From Malania oleifera (lineage: Eukaryota > Streptophyta > Magnoliopsida > Santalales > Ximeniaceae): a stretch of DNA of 64,000 bases. The stretch is from NCBI RefSeq assembly GCF_029873635.1, contig NC_080420.1, positions 34,680,231 through 34,744,230 on the forward strand, in the 5' to 3' direction. Below, in pieces: positions 33,046 to 45,473 of the stretch (the stretch's first letter is position 1; each line of letters begins with the position of its first letter). The position numbers were made by a program, and so were the translations under genes. Under the pieces are notes generated by a model that saw only the letters and a program-made list of their open reading frames with translations, was not told the DNA's origin and did no database searches.

Positions 33046-34005
33046 ATAAAAAATATTTTAACTGAGGTAAATACAAGTTAATATGGGGTAATTGTGTTTA
33101 AACATTTTGAAACTTTTCTAAGAATTCCCAACAAGCCCCAAGCGGTTATAATTTTCACCTTACCTATAAATATAGGCTTATTTGTGAGGATTAGCAATTA
33201 ATTAGAAAATTCATTAGCCAAGAATCATCTCTTTTGCAAATACTCTTTTTGTTCAAATACTCTCGAAATTCCATTCCCTTGATACATTCTGAGATTTTGA
33301 TAGCGTATATAGTGTGCCTGTCATTGCTAGATTTTGCTAAAAACTCTCATTTTCTTGTTTGATTGTGATATTATTTTTGGGGAGTTTAGCTTAGTTTTAT
33401 CCCACTAATTTCGTATTATAAATCTTTGTTGGGATAGACTAGCAAGCTTAGGGGTCTTTGCATAGTTGTTGCAAGACTTTCCATAGCTTTGATTTTTGTT
33501 GTGCAAAAATATTTTCAACAAGCAAAAATATTTTTCAAACTAGTAGTGTGCTTATTTCATTGAAGAAAATCTTCTTGAATTAGTTTGAATATCTTATTGA
33601 TATCTTTAGAATCTTGATTTGCTATTGAAATGTGCTTTGCTTAAATTCTAAGATATTACTTGTATTAAACACTCTTAAGCATTTCATTGGTAATACCCTA
33701 TTGAGTGTTGTTAGCACAACTATTTGCATCACTGAGCTTACGCGATATCCATATTGTTGATATATATGTGATTGCGCGTATTGGGTACATATCTGCTTTA
33801 CATGAAAGCATAATTATTGTACCAGTTTGATTGAGAAAAATACTGTTGTATTCCAGGCGTGGCCTAAGGGGGCGGTACTCCAGCCCAGTAAGGATTGTGT
33901 GTAAAGGTTGAGGTCAGCCTATGCTAATTGACCTGATTGTTTAGGTGCCACTCCACCTGCTTAAGTGAGCATTATAGTGGTAATCCTTGTGCTTGTTAGC
34001 CAAGG

Positions 34006-34034
34006 CGAGGACGTAGGTAATTTGCCGAACCTCA
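34006..34034 (+). promoter_or_regulatory. LTR R/U5 hairpin, sLTR-2 copy
   Basis: CGAGG (34006-34010) with CCTCA (34030-34034): four pairs, one mismatch. Inner GGT/GCC. Confidence 0.55.
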
Positions 34035-34260
34035 ATAACACTTCTGGGTGTTACTTACTTTTTATTGCTTTCTGGTGCATGCTTAGTTGATTAAATTGTG
34101 CTATTTAATTTATGCTACATATTGCAATTGATTTATTTTACTTGCACTAGATTAACTTTAGGGTTGTGAAAATGCTATTGTTAGGATATTGACCTAGGGC
34201 ATTAATTTTAAAATACCAATTCACCCCCTCCCCCCTCTTGGGATCACAGTAAAACTAACA

Positions 34261-35686
34261 TCATCTCCAAAGGAAACTTCTCAATCACCTAAAAAAAAAT
34301 GAGGATATTCAAAAGGTTTTATTGGAATAGTCACCAAGAGAAAGAAGGTTAGTTGAACTCAATTTTAAAGCAATGCATATTATTTATTGTGGTTTAAATG
34401 ATGTTGTACATAATTTTATTTGCGAATGTAAAACTGCAAAAAAAATAATCGATGTACTTGAAAACATCTATGGAAACCCATCTCAAAATGAACAAACAAA
34501 AATATGCATGCAAGTTAGAGAATTTGAGATGTTTAAATTAAATGATGGTGAAGAAATTTCTTTCATGTTCACTCGGTTCACACACCTCATTAACAACTTG
34601 AAAGCACTTGGTAGAACTTGTTCATTCCAAGATTATATTCAAAAAATTCTCCAATCCTTACTCAAGTCATCTATGAGCATTGAAGAAGTAAGAAATCTAG
34701 AAAAACCTAAGATAGAAAATGGTTTTGTCTTTGATATACCTTGTGCTAATCACCAAGAAATAAATGTGGGTATTGATATTGCATTCTTCACAAGAGAACT
34801 TAAAAAACTTTTAAGTAAAAGAATGCAACATAAAGAAAAGGAAGAGTCATGCATTGAATGTTGTGATTACAATAACTCTAGGCATGACATGATAAATTGC
34901 CCCCTAAATCAAAATGAAGGAATTTTTTTAAATGGAGATCATAATGCCATGAATGGTGCTACTTGGGATGAAATCGATGGTTTAGCCACCAATGATGAAA
35001 ATGAGAAAGAAGCACATCCTTGCTTCATGGCTAATGAACAAGAAGAAGGAACAAGTTCGGAAGATGATGATGAATATATTCCTTCTGATGAAGTAGTAAA
35101 ATATTATTCTAAATTGTATGATAAATTTGTTTAAGTAAAAAGGACGAATAGAAATGTTGAGAAAGAGCTTGCTATATCTAAGCAACGAGAATCCTCTTTG
35201 AAAGAAGAAAATGAATCTTTTAAAAGAAAAAAAAATGAAGAGTTTGTTTTAGATTCTCAAAGAGAGCATGAAACTTTGAAAGAAAAGATAGAAAATTTGG
35301 AAGGAAAATTGTCAAAATTCAAAGGCAAGGAACCTTATCTTTGTTCTATCTTGAAAGAAGAAAATTACTCCTTAAAAAGGAAAAATGAGGAGCTTATGGA
35401 AAAAAGCTCAAAAAGGCCATGAAATTCTTCAAGGGGAAGTAGGAATTTTGAAAAATCAAATTGCAAATGTTTTAAAAGAAAATACTCTCTTGAAAAAGAA
35501 AAATAAAAATCATGGTAAAGTCACAAGAGGAAAAGAAAACTCCAAAAAATTTTTAGGAGTTAAAAGAAATAGTGTTTACAAGAAAAATTTGAAATCCTCT
35601 TGCAAACCACATAGTCATGCCTCATCTAACAAAAATAGTGCAAACAAGTCAAGACCCTCACACGAGAACAAAATTTGTTTATATTG
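34261..35686 (+). pseudogene. gag: SirC gag, second piece
   Basis: The UBN2 capsid-type domain runs VELNFKAMHIIYCGLNDVVH, IIDVLENIYGNPSQNEQTK, REFEMFKLNDGEEISFMFTR, FTHLINNLKALGRT (34350-34660). An acidic linker follows (34980-35110), then a long lysine/glutamate coiled coil (35140-35500), then a basic serine-rich stretch and the first half of the zinc knuckle, ICLYC (35672-35686). Breaks: TAA at 35132-35134 (same frame resumes) and a frameshift near 35385-35420. The 253-codon open frame 34373-35131 is the best part. It would assemble particles; there is no pol downstream. Confidence 0.88.
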
Positions 35687-35912
35687 TGTTAGCTTTGGTG
35701 CAATCCCAAGAGGGGGGGGGGGGTTTGAATTGGTATTTTAAAATTTATTGTCTTAGGTCAAACCACTAACAACAGTATTACACAAGCTTAAGGTCAATCT
35801 AGTGCATGTAAAATAAATCAATGTAAATATACAATGGAATTTAAACTGCAATAAACGTTTAACCAAGCATGCACAATAAAGCAATAAAAGAGACGACACC
35901 CAAAAATGTTAT

Positions 35913-35942
35913 CGAGATTCGGCCAAATTGCTTACGTCCCCG
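35913..35942 (-). promoter_or_regulatory. LTR R/U5 hairpin, sLTR-3 copy
   Basis: Minus sense CGGGG (35938-35942) with TCTCG (35913-35917): three Watson-Crick and two G-T pairs, which would be G-U in RNA. Confidence 0.55.
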
Positions 35943-37224
35943 CCTTGGCCAACAAGCATAAGGATTACCACTATAGGCTCACTTAACGGGTGGAGCGGCA
36001 CCTAAACAACCAGGTCAAATTAACACAGGGCTGACTTCAACCTTAATCAGGTCAATTAGCGGGGCTGACCTCAACCTACACGCATTAATAGGACGACGCA
36101 CCTAGCTTTCCTAACCGAGTCTAAGCCAATTCGGGACTATTCCAGGGCTAGTCTCCCTCTTCAGGCCCGTGCCTAGAAATACAACAGATTCGAAATACAA
36201 CAAATGGTACAGTGATTATGCTTTCGTGTAAAGCAGATATGTACCCAGTTATGCACAGTATAATCAATACACTACCAAAAGATAGGATTTGATAAGCTCG
36301 ATGTAGTCTAAGTGTCTACTCTCAAATATTTATGCAAATATAGCAATCAGTGCATGAGAGTGTAAATGATAGGATCTTTGTGTCAAAATAATATTTTAAT
36401 CACAATGCACCATCAAAGATCACAAGCACACTTTAAATATCTTAACAAATAATATTTCTCAATATAAACCACAAGAGATATTTAAAAATGATTTGCAAAA
36501 ATTTATTTGATCTTTGTATCAAGATAAAAAGATATAGCAACAAAGATCTTCAATATGCTAACAAATATCTCAAAATATTTTTCTCAAGATAAATCACAAG
36601 AGATATTTGAAATTTGTTTGTAAAATATTTGATCTTTGTGTCAAGATAATATTATCAATCAAAATGTGCAATAGCAAAGATCTTCACAAGCAAAATATCC
36701 CAAAAGTATTTTTCTCAAAAATAAGCACGCAGGATATTTGAGAATGGTTCGTAAAAATTTATTTCACAAATAAGAAGCAATACGAACTCTTGAGTATTGC
36801 AATGATTATGCAAAACTCACAAGCTCTACTTAGTTTTCCTACGGAAGACTTATTAATGAAGTCTCCTAGAAAAACTTCAAGCTTACTCTCGGATAAAAAT
36901 ATATATCAAAGACTCTAAAATTAGTGAGAGTGTAAGCTTTACTAGATACTCACAATAACATTCTTACTTAGCAAGATTTGCAATAAGGATGAGTAAGAAT
37001 GAAGAATAAGGCTTGGATGTGAGAAATAGAGCTTTTGAGAATCAAAGGATTTTTTGCTAATTGTTTTTCTAATCTACTTACTAATTTTTGCAAATGAAGC
37101 CCTATATATAGAGATAGGAAAAATTATAGCCGTTAGGACATGTAGGGCATCATTAATATAGTTTTAAACCAATTTAACCCTAATTAACCCTGTTTTAAAA
37201 AGTTAACTGTGGTAAAAAATATGG

Positions 37225-37920
37225 GGCAACTCGAGAGGTCCGGTCGACCAGAACAAGTTCAGTCGACCAGGCCTTATATGGTTCGGTCGACCAGGGGACT
37301 TTTGAACTGAGGTCTTGGTCAACCAGGAGAAGAAGATTTCTTAATTTTCCGAGGTTCGGTCGACCAGGCCATTTTGAACTGGCTGGTTCAGTCGACCAGA
37401 CCGCTGGGAGTTCTCCTGAGGACCCTCTGGTCGACCAGGTAGTTGGAGTACAAAAAGGGTCGGTCGACCAGATGGTCAAACTTTTGACCCCATGGGGTTT
37501 CGGTCGACCAGGGTCTTTTGAACTACCTGGTTCGGTCGACTAGGTGGTCAAATGTTGACCAAGAAGGGTTTCGGTCAACCAGAGATTTGTGAACAAACTA
37601 GTTCGGTCGACCAAATGGTCAAACTTTGACCCAGGGAGGTTTCGGTCGACCGGGGATTTTGAACTATAATGGTTCGGTCGATCGTACTGTGGTCAAACGG
37701 TTGACCAGGTCCGGGTTTGGTCGACCGTGAGTATTTGTACTGTGAAGTACAGTCGATCGAAAGTACCCATTTAAAGCATTTTGGTCCCATTTAATCATGC
37801 AAACACCCTATTTAAATGACCCTTCAAATATATGTATGAGTGAGTGTCCTCGGGGTCATTTCTAGGCCTTTTTCAAGACACCGAAAAAATCCGGTGTCGG
37901 TCGACCGAAGAGTGTTCCCT
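37225..37920 (-). repeat. U3 dyad array, sLTR-3
   Basis: The longest array in the window: about twenty copies of GGTTCGGTCGACCAGG-like text, 20-45 bp apart, around a GTCGAC core, ending about 110 bp upstream (minus sense) of the TATA box at 37101-37113. Decayed copies read GGTCAACCAG. Confidence 0.85.
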
Positions 37921-38187
37921 AAAGTCCATCTATGGTCTTGAGCTTATCGATCCTTCCATGCAGGTAAGGCATTAATTATTACAGACCATGTTCTCCTAAT
38001 TACTATTACAGACCCAAATGAATGATTAAATTACAATACAATATAAATAGGGTCTTCAAGTCTTCACTTCATGTGTCGTGTGCGTGCACCATATTATACG
38101 TTCGATCGGTCCTGCACACAAACTCATCAAACCATTAAATACCGTATTTGTCATAATCAAAACAGGGTATGACCTATAGGGTCAACA

Positions 38188-38330
38188 TATTGTGAAAGAA
38201 AGGGTCACATAAGATATTTTTGCCCTTATAGAGGAAATAGAGGCAAATAAAAGAAAATAGAATGGGTAGTGAAGAAAAACCCATCGACACCCAAGGAAGA
38301 ATGGGTACCCAAAGGAAACACGTGATTTTT
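38188..38330 (+). pseudogene. gag: SirC gag, zinc-knuckle end
   Basis: Continuing from CLYC at 35686 after the tattg duplication: ERKGHIRYFC completes a C-x2-C-x4-H-x4-C knuckle, followed by a stop and then WVVKKNPSTPKEEWVPKGN, the usual end of Sirevirus Gag. No protease or pol follows. Confidence 0.8.
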
Positions 38331-38644
38331 GAATTTTTGATTCCTTATAACCTAGGATTAGGAAATAGGTCTTAGGTAGACTAAATTTTTACATAGGTGA
38401 AAAGTAAAAATAGAAAAGGGAATATGATGACCAAATAAGTTCATCTAAACTAAGTTCACACCTGCATACTAGATCATTTTTGGTACTTAAAATATCAAAA
38501 GAATCTTCAGACTTGGTTTTCGAAATGAGACACACTCAAACCTCACTTGGAAAAGCACATTATATCTTTAGAATATACACATCTCATTGGAACTTGTCCT
38601 TGGCTTGAAATAGTGTTTTTAGAGGTTCTTCAGAATGGAAAACA

Positions 38645-38960
38645 GGTGACTCGTTGACGAGAAGAGGGAACTTGTCGACTAGTCTATACAGAAGACTTGT
38701 CGACAAACGTAGGGCATACATCGACTAGTATTTACTGAGACCACCCTGAGATTACAGAGAGGACTCGTTAATGAATACATGTGACTCATTGACGGATGCA
38801 TGTGTGCGACTCGTCGACCAATCCATGGACTCGTCGACGAGTGGCCTCAAGCAGCTGGATATAATGCTTTGCCAATGGCTAGTTCTCGAGGAAAACAAGG
38901 AGCACTCACACCCTATTTTCAGGAAACGGTTATCTAAGGCTCTAAACCATAAATATGACC
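38645..38960 (+). repeat. Dyad array with TATA-like box inside SirC
   Basis: Eight or so copies of GACTCGTCGACGAG-like text (38650-38835), then ACGGTTATC (38926) and CATAAATATGACC (38949-38961). The order array, then CGGTTA-like, then TATA is the same as in the U3 regions. Confidence 0.6.
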
Positions 38961-39855
38961 CATTTGAATGTTAGAAACACTTATCTAATTATGCTCAAAG
39001 TATAAAAATTCTAGCTTATGCATTTTGAACTGTTTAGTTACTATACTGGGAACTTTTGTAGAATCATGCCAATATTGATGAGTTGAAACTATAAAACCAA
39101 TGTGTGCTTTAATTATGTATATTATCAGTTGGTTTCTTTTTGAAAATGTTGGTCATTGTTTATGAGATGAAATAGCATGTTGGTCATTCTTTTCCAAGCT
39201 TATTAAATGGAAATACCTTGCTTTTCTCATATGAGTTACTAAGGTTTAGAATTTAAGTTCAATGGCAAGTTATGATAGGTAAATCCATCTCTTATAGAAA
39301 AGAGATGTATTTCTTAGTCACATAATTCATTTTGATGATATATGCTTTTGTTTGAATACATAGTAGAATATCTAAACATAGCATTCATGAATTGAATTTT
39401 AGTAAAAATAATCATAACAATAAGTGACATTCTAAAATGAAGCATTTATTTGTGATATCATATGTTTGAGGAATACCTTCCCATTAGTGGCAAATTAGAA
39501 GAACATGTCTCCTATTTTTTAAGAGCATTGTCAACTAAAGTCAAGTTAATTAAAAAGGTATAACTTCCTCCTTCTACTTTATCTCATGCCATGATTCATG
39601 ATTTACATCTTGTGTTAAATTCATTATTGAATCATGGGTTATATTTGCATGCTATCTTATAAGATATCTTAAAATAAATTTATTTTTACTCATAAGATTC
39701 TTGTTAGGTTATAAGAGGTAATAATGTTTTAAATGCTTAAATACTATTTTGTGCTTAAAATTTTAAATTTTAGTATACTCTATTATTATACTAGAACCTT
39801 AGGAAAATCAAGCCAATACGAGAACTTTAGTGAAACATCCAATCTATTTCGCTTA

Positions 39856-39898
<43 letters not shown>
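39856..39898. repeat. (CA)n(TA)n microsatellite
   Basis: About 14 CA units followed by about eight TA units; within the SirC non-coding region. Confidence 0.9.
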
Positions 39899-42422
39899 GG
39901 TTATTATATGATAATATTGGCTATTGCATAATCAAGTAAACCCCCTAAATGGAAAAATGATCTTAACTAGTTAAATAGTTTTTTAAATGCTATATACATA
40001 TGCTTTTATATGAATATCTTAAAATATAGTATATTTTGTCCATCATACAAAATTGAGATTTAGGGAATTAATTATATACTTTGCATTATGTAGCCCTAAA
40101 CTCATCATGAAGTTTAAATGATTAATATATTTAGAAAGTCATAAAATTTTAGTGCTTGAGTTGTATAATTGAGGGGAAGCAGCAAATCTAAAGTTCATCC
40201 AATAAATACTTCATTGTATTGTGCTTATTTTAGAAATATCTTATTTTTTTTATATTGGATGCTTTGTGTGAACTGAAGGCTTATTATCCACTACTTTCTA
40301 AATGTTATATTATTTGTTGAATAGTTTATGTTGATTGGATATACTGAACTACATGCCTGATTTGAACGCCATCTGCTTGGCTGATGCAAATTTGTGCATG
40401 GCATACTGGTAGTTGACTAGGGGCTTGCATGTTGAATTCATTGATCTATTTTAGACATACATGCTAGCTAGTCAACTGAAGTTATGAGTTCATAAGACTT
40501 ATTTTTAAATTCTAAATACTTTTAAAAGTCTTATGTAGTATCAGTATAGTGACCTAGTTGAACTTAGTGTTTTAACCTTAAGTGGTCACTTAGATTGGTT
40601 CATGCACATTGTCATTAATGAATACTTATAAATGATGCATGATAAAAAGATCATTTGCATGACGATTCAATGGTAATTATAAGTCTTTGCATGTTGAATG
40701 ATCATGGCTTGAAATCCATTGCATGTGGGTTGAACTATATGAATATTTTTATAATGCATGCTGAATAATTAAATAGGTAGTGGTGCATGTTGAATCCTAA
40801 ACATTGTATGCTATATTGAAAAACATGAACAATTTTCAATAATCCTTTGAATTTTCCTAGAATGCTCTAAATTATACACATGCTCTTTGCCAAGTTGTTT
40901 GGACACATTTACCATGCTTAAATTATAAGCATAAATATTTTGTGCTTATTTTGAAAATGTCCATTCTTGAATGATCATTGAATGATTGATCTACGACAAA
41001 TGGTTTAACTTCTAAATCATCATTCATGAGTTTGGAAGGAAGCCAATCTAAGCTTTTCTAATATTATGGTTTGACACCCAAAATTTTGGTATATGTGTCT
41101 AGCACATACCTCACCTCCATGAAACTAATCTTAAAGGGGAGATTTTTTTTTTTTTTTTTTAAATAGCACCTCTCTTTTTGATGATGATCAAAGGGGAAGA
41201 AGTTTTTTTTAGTGTCCTATATGTTAAGAACAAGATGTTTGTTGTTGTGTGTGGAGGAGAAGTGAGATGCATGTGGGCTAGAATGCATATGGTAGTATGA
41301 AAGTTCATCTTGCTTATTACTTGTTTTATCTTGCATGAACTTTCTATTTTATGAATTGCATGTTGAAGCTCCAATGGATATGTAATATCTAGTTAAATGT
41401 TTTATTATGCCTTATGTAACGACCTGCTTAATTTTCACATATTTTTTTTCCTTAAATAATAAAATACAATATCAACATATTAAATCTGGTAGGTCATATT
41501 CAACCTGAACCCGTGGGTTCTATGGATATACCAGAAACATAATACGGAAGCCTAAGCTACAGGAAACATAAAATCATATAATATCATAAACCTAACATCA
41601 CTCATCACAATACCAGAGTTACTACAACCACTGTATTTATGTATACATAATACACAACCCGAAAGAAACCTAGGGTCACCTTCCACAAAATCCATCTGAC
41701 CCAACCAAAACACTTACCCTTCAGAAAGGGCAAACCAATTGCTGTATCTATCTTAGCGGAGCTTTATCCTCTCTCTTATCAGGGCTTCTGAAATTTTCGT
41801 GTAATTCGGGGTGAGACACCTCTCAGTAAGGGAAATAAACTAATAGTAGTGTGTGGCAACATGAGTATCTCCATGTTCTATATAAAATCATAAATAAACA
41901 TATCAGTATAACTGTCTGCATCATATTGGGAAACATATATTCTCATATCATGGCAGAATATACATAATTTTCATAAGCATAATTCATCTCATATAAATAT
42001 AATACGAAAACAATCCTAGTAGGTTAGCTAGCTATTGTCATGCATTGCCCCCATATGACTGGGTTGTATGGCCCGAAGGCGGGATTTGACAATGTTTGGC
42101 CGACCACTGCCAAGTCAAAAGTACAGTCTATAAGCCCATTGGGAATGCTAGACCAAGTCCGTACACTAGGGGCGCTCACACTTCTTAAAACCACATCGAT
42201 GATCTATCCTTACGCTACTCCATACAGCAGCGTTAACACAATATTGTGATGATCATGAACATATAGCAGCGGTACCGTGTAAGTCCTAGCCTAAACCAAG
42301 CCAACTAGGTTCTAATATCATATAGCATATGATGAAACTGTGATGCATAGATATTTCATACCATTAATTACCAAATCAATATCATCATATCATTTTGCAT
42401 ATATACATATATCATGAAAATC

Positions 42423-42653
42423 ATCGGCTCGTACGCCGGTATTTCACATTTTACCATAGTTCGGCTCGTACGCTGGAAAATTATACACATAGCTCGGCCC
42501 GTACGCTGGTAAAACATATCTATAGCACGGCCCGTATGCCAGCAAAACATATCCACAGCACGGCTCGTATGTCGACAAATCATATCCATAACACGGCCCG
42601 TATGCCGGCAATTCATGTAAAAATTCTCGGTCCATATGTCGGTTTTTCCAATA
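42423..42653. repeat. 33-bp tandem minisatellite in sLTR-4
   Basis: About seven units built around CACGGCCCGTATGCCGGCAA with a CATATCCATAG-like spacer. Because 33 is a multiple of three, it keeps frames open on both strands (about 110 and 98 codons), encoding 11-residue repeats (e.g. HSTARMPAKHI). I treat these frames as by-products. Confidence 0.85.
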
Positions 42654-43254
42654 TAAAAACCCATATTTTATCATATTACCAAAAAATAGTATTTCATTAT
42701 AAATTCTGCTCATGCCACACAAAATAGGTTTTATATATATTTAAACATATCATCTTTTACAACAATATTTTCCAACATAAAGCATATATAAATATATTTA
42801 TTTTCCTGAAATCAGATGTTGTAATAACATACATACATTCTCATAAAATAACTAGTTTAGTTTATCCCCTTACCTGATTCCTGAAAAGCCCTTAAGATAA
42901 GCAGTCCCGCACCCACAGGATTTCCCAATCAACACCCTAAAATGACATTTTTTATAACTAAACTTTAGTATTTCTACGCGTACTATGCTTTCTACAACTA
43001 TCAAGAAGCCAGATACTGAGTAGAAAGCCTTATCGTGAATTTGGGATGGTTTCCAACTCAGGCCCACCGACGATCCACTCTAGAAATTTTGAAGAGAACT
43101 CTCCCAGAAGTGTCGTGGTGGCTTCAAATCGTCGAATCGGTGAAAATTCGGCCCAGAAATTGAGAGAGAAGAAAGGGAAATCGAAGGGAGGAGAGAGGGA
43201 AAGATTTTACATAAGAAATTCTACTAAAAATGAAGTTTAACACTATTTATACAC

Positions 43255-43410
43255 TGACCTTTGTCGACGAGCCACGTCACCTCGTCGACGAGGTCATGAA
43301 GGAACTTTGTCGACGAATCCTATTTCTCATCGACGAAATTCAGAAATGAGAGGATTGCACTTCGATATTTTCTCATCAATGAAACGTACCCTCGTCGACG
43401 AGGCCTACTG
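43255..43410 (-). repeat. U3 dyad array, sLTR-4
   Basis: Five copies of TCGTCGACGA-type dyads (43262, 43282, 43309, 43330, 43393), ending just upstream (minus sense) of the TATA box at 43243-43251. Confidence 0.8.
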
Positions 43411-43496
43411 CCTCTTTCTTTTCCTTCTCAAATTCTATTTCCTCCCACTCTATTATTATTTAAAATACCATAATTTCCCTGGGTCACTACACCTTA

Positions 43497-43824
43497 TATG
43501 CATAAAGTAAGGGGGAGTAAACTTTAGATATGCATATAATAAGGGGGAGTATATTTTAGTCTTATTTAAGAATATGCATAATTTGAGGGAGAGCTTTGAA
43601 TCATACCCTATATAGAACACCAATGGTTTGTCATCATAAAAAAGGGGGGAGATATTATTAGCCTTAGAGGTTACATAAGCTTAATTGTCTTGTTTTAATG
43701 ATAACAACACATTAGTGGTTCTAGGTTAGCTTATTTGTGTATATCAAGCCATAGTAAGTATAAATACGAATGCAAAGATTGAGTAAATTCTTAATAGGTT
43801 AGACATCATCAAAAAGGGGGAGAA
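43497..43824 (+). other. SirC multiple polypurine tracts
   Basis: Four or five GGGGGAG tracts (43510, 43542, 43582, 43642 and 43811-43824), the last abutting the 3' LTR. No coding sequence. Confidence 0.8.
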
Positions 43825-44457
43825 TGTTAGCCTTGGAGGCTACACTATCCTATTTTATGTGTTTTTATGATATTAACCTATATATGGTGTCTAGTATTTT
43901 CCATCTTTGCAGATCATGCTTAGTACAGGTACAACTGTCGAATACATGAAGTATTGGTCAAAAGGCAAAGATCGGACTGAGTTGATGTTTGAATAGAAAG
44001 ATCAAATGGAAACGTACTCGGAAGGACCCAAGCACAACCAAAGTGAGCTTAATGTTGTATTTATGTAATGGGTGTGTGTTTGAGGTAGTACATCTTGTAA
44101 CTCTTGTGGTTTTGTTTCACACATAATTTCTAAGCAAGAGTTGAGCATTGCATTAAAGTCACAAACTCACATTCATGGTTTTCAAAGTTAAATTCAAAGA
44201 GTTTGTCAAAAACAATCTTAAACTATAAATATGTTTTCAAAGGGACAAGTTTTTAAGATTCTAGTTTCAAGAACATTTTTATACTTGGTTCGAATTATGT
44301 CGAAACATGGTTAATGTCCTAAGCTTCAAAGAAGTTAAATACATTTTATAAAGGACATTCTAAGCATATAAGATATCAAATGATCTTTCAAAAATGTTTT
44401 CATAAATCGAGATATCTTATATTTAAGTGGAAACTCACTTGGACAAGTTTTAATCTT
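43825..44457 (+). repeat. SirC 3' LTR, first piece
   Basis: Matches 30373 to about 31052 of the 5' LTR, starting TGTTAGCC with tip hairpin TAGCC-TTGGA-GGCTA (43828-43842). It stops at TTTTAATCTT, where SirE internal sequence begins. The next 630 bp of LTR (dyad array and TATA) are missing. Confidence 0.88.
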
Positions 44458-44478
44458 AAGAGTATTCAATTTTCCTAT

Positions 44479-45416
44479 TGATTACGCGTCAAAACTGTGT
44501 AATTGGGCACTTTAATCCGGTATTTACGGCTTATATTTTTAATTAAGTGTCAAAATTTATCCAATATTTTAATAAAGTGCCAAATTTATCATTCTTGAGT
44601 TTTATTGCGCAATTTATGAATTTTTGGTAATATTTTATCACAGGAAAATTCCTGGGAATCAAAACCGATATCTGTTCGTATTTTGTGCATAACTTTTCCA
44701 TCCAAGTTTTGATCAAGACGATTCAAATTTTTGGAGAAAGAGGAAAGGATTATCTACAACTTTTGTGTTTTGATTTTCACTAGAAAAGGGCTCCAAGAAG
44801 GTCAAACTTAGCCATGATCGCGGAGAGCAAAAATGAAGAAAAAAAGAAAAAAAATATATAAAATTGAGCCTTGATGTGACCTGGCCATGCATGGCCGGGT
44901 CGGGTCCTCTAAATGGGTCAATGATCCAGGTTCTAGGGCTTTCTTCCCCAATCTCTATTTATGCTTCTTTTCTCCTCTTTCCTGGTGTGCCCCGCGCACC
45001 ATCTTCTCTTTCTCCTTCTCTTCCTCTTCTTTTCTTCTTCTCTTTACCTTGATTTATTCCCATCCTCTCTTTCTCTATTTTTCGGTTTGTCTTTCTTCTT
45101 CCCTGTTCCCCCTCTCTGTATTCCCTTCCCCCTCTAGTTTTTCATTCTCTCCTCTCGAAGACCTTCAGCCTACAACCAGCCATTTTCCTTCCCCACCGCT
45201 ATTCCAACGAGCCACCACCTCTGCCAGAAGCTCTGACAACCACCAATCCTCAACCCGAGCAGCCTAGTCCTTTGCCCCAAACCACCACTCCAGCTCCTCT
45301 GCAACTCTGGAAACCACCCGAGCAGCCACTAGCAGAGCACAATGGCCACCACTCTCTATGCTACCAGATTCCTCTAGCAGCCAAGCCCCATGGCACCCCC
45401 TGCAGCAACTCTCGAG

Positions 45417-45473
<57 letters not shown>

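Larger units (their letters stand above)
32313..34260 (+). mobile_element. sLTR-2: solo Sirevirus-type LTR (1948 bp)
   Basis: Starts TGTTGACC with tip hairpin GACC-TTATA-GGTC (32316-32328), ends AAACTAACA. Flanked by tgatc (32308-32312) and tcatc (34261-34265), a 5-bp duplication with one change. No internal sequence, so a solo LTR left by LTR-LTR recombination. U3 array 32660-33045, TATA CCTATAAATATAGG near 33164-33178, hairpin 34006-34034. Confidence 0.88.
35687..38187 (-). mobile_element. sLTR-3: solo Sirevirus-type LTR (2501 bp), minus sense
   Basis: Exact tattg duplication (35682-35686 and 38188-38192). Minus sense: tip hairpin GACC-CTATA-GGTC (38171-38183), U3 array (37920-37225), TATATATAGGGC box (37101-37113), hairpin 35942-35913, 12-base C run (35712-35723), end AGCTAACA. 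It interrupts SirC gag inside the zinc-knuckle codons. Frames on the minus strand at 37195-37790 read through the array and are not genes. Confidence 0.92.
38331..41414 (+). other. SirC internal non-coding region
   Basis: About 3.1 kb where pol would be expected. No frame resembles protease, integrase, RT or RNase H. Parts (39760-40190) align by eye with the SirE internal region (51760-52150). A promoter-like dyad array lies at 38645-38835. The small frames here are not supported. Confidence 0.7.
41415..43491 (-). mobile_element. sLTR-4: solo LTR, probably gypsy chromovirus type (2077 bp)
   Basis: Exact cctta duplication (41410-41414 and 43492-43496). Ends TGTAACGACC...GGTCACTACA. Minus sense is preferred: a TATA box TATAAATAG (43243-43251) lies downstream of a U3 dyad array (43410-43255), and GGTCGTTACA as a 3' end resembles Tekay/Del LTRs. 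No internal sequence. The lineage call is tentative. It contains a 33-bp minisatellite (42423-42653). Confidence 0.82.

Noticed and set aside
37195..37790. Minus-strand frames rich in WSTE/STKPG-like repeats
   Set aside because: They translate the GGTCGACC array in sLTR-3; repeat-driven.
37225..37920. CRISPR-like array
   Set aside because: The repeats are short, degenerate and irregularly spaced in a plant LTR U3, with no cas genes; not CRISPR.
42368..42727. Frames with 11-residue repeats on both strands
   Set aside because: A consequence of a 33-bp minisatellite; no start context or domain.
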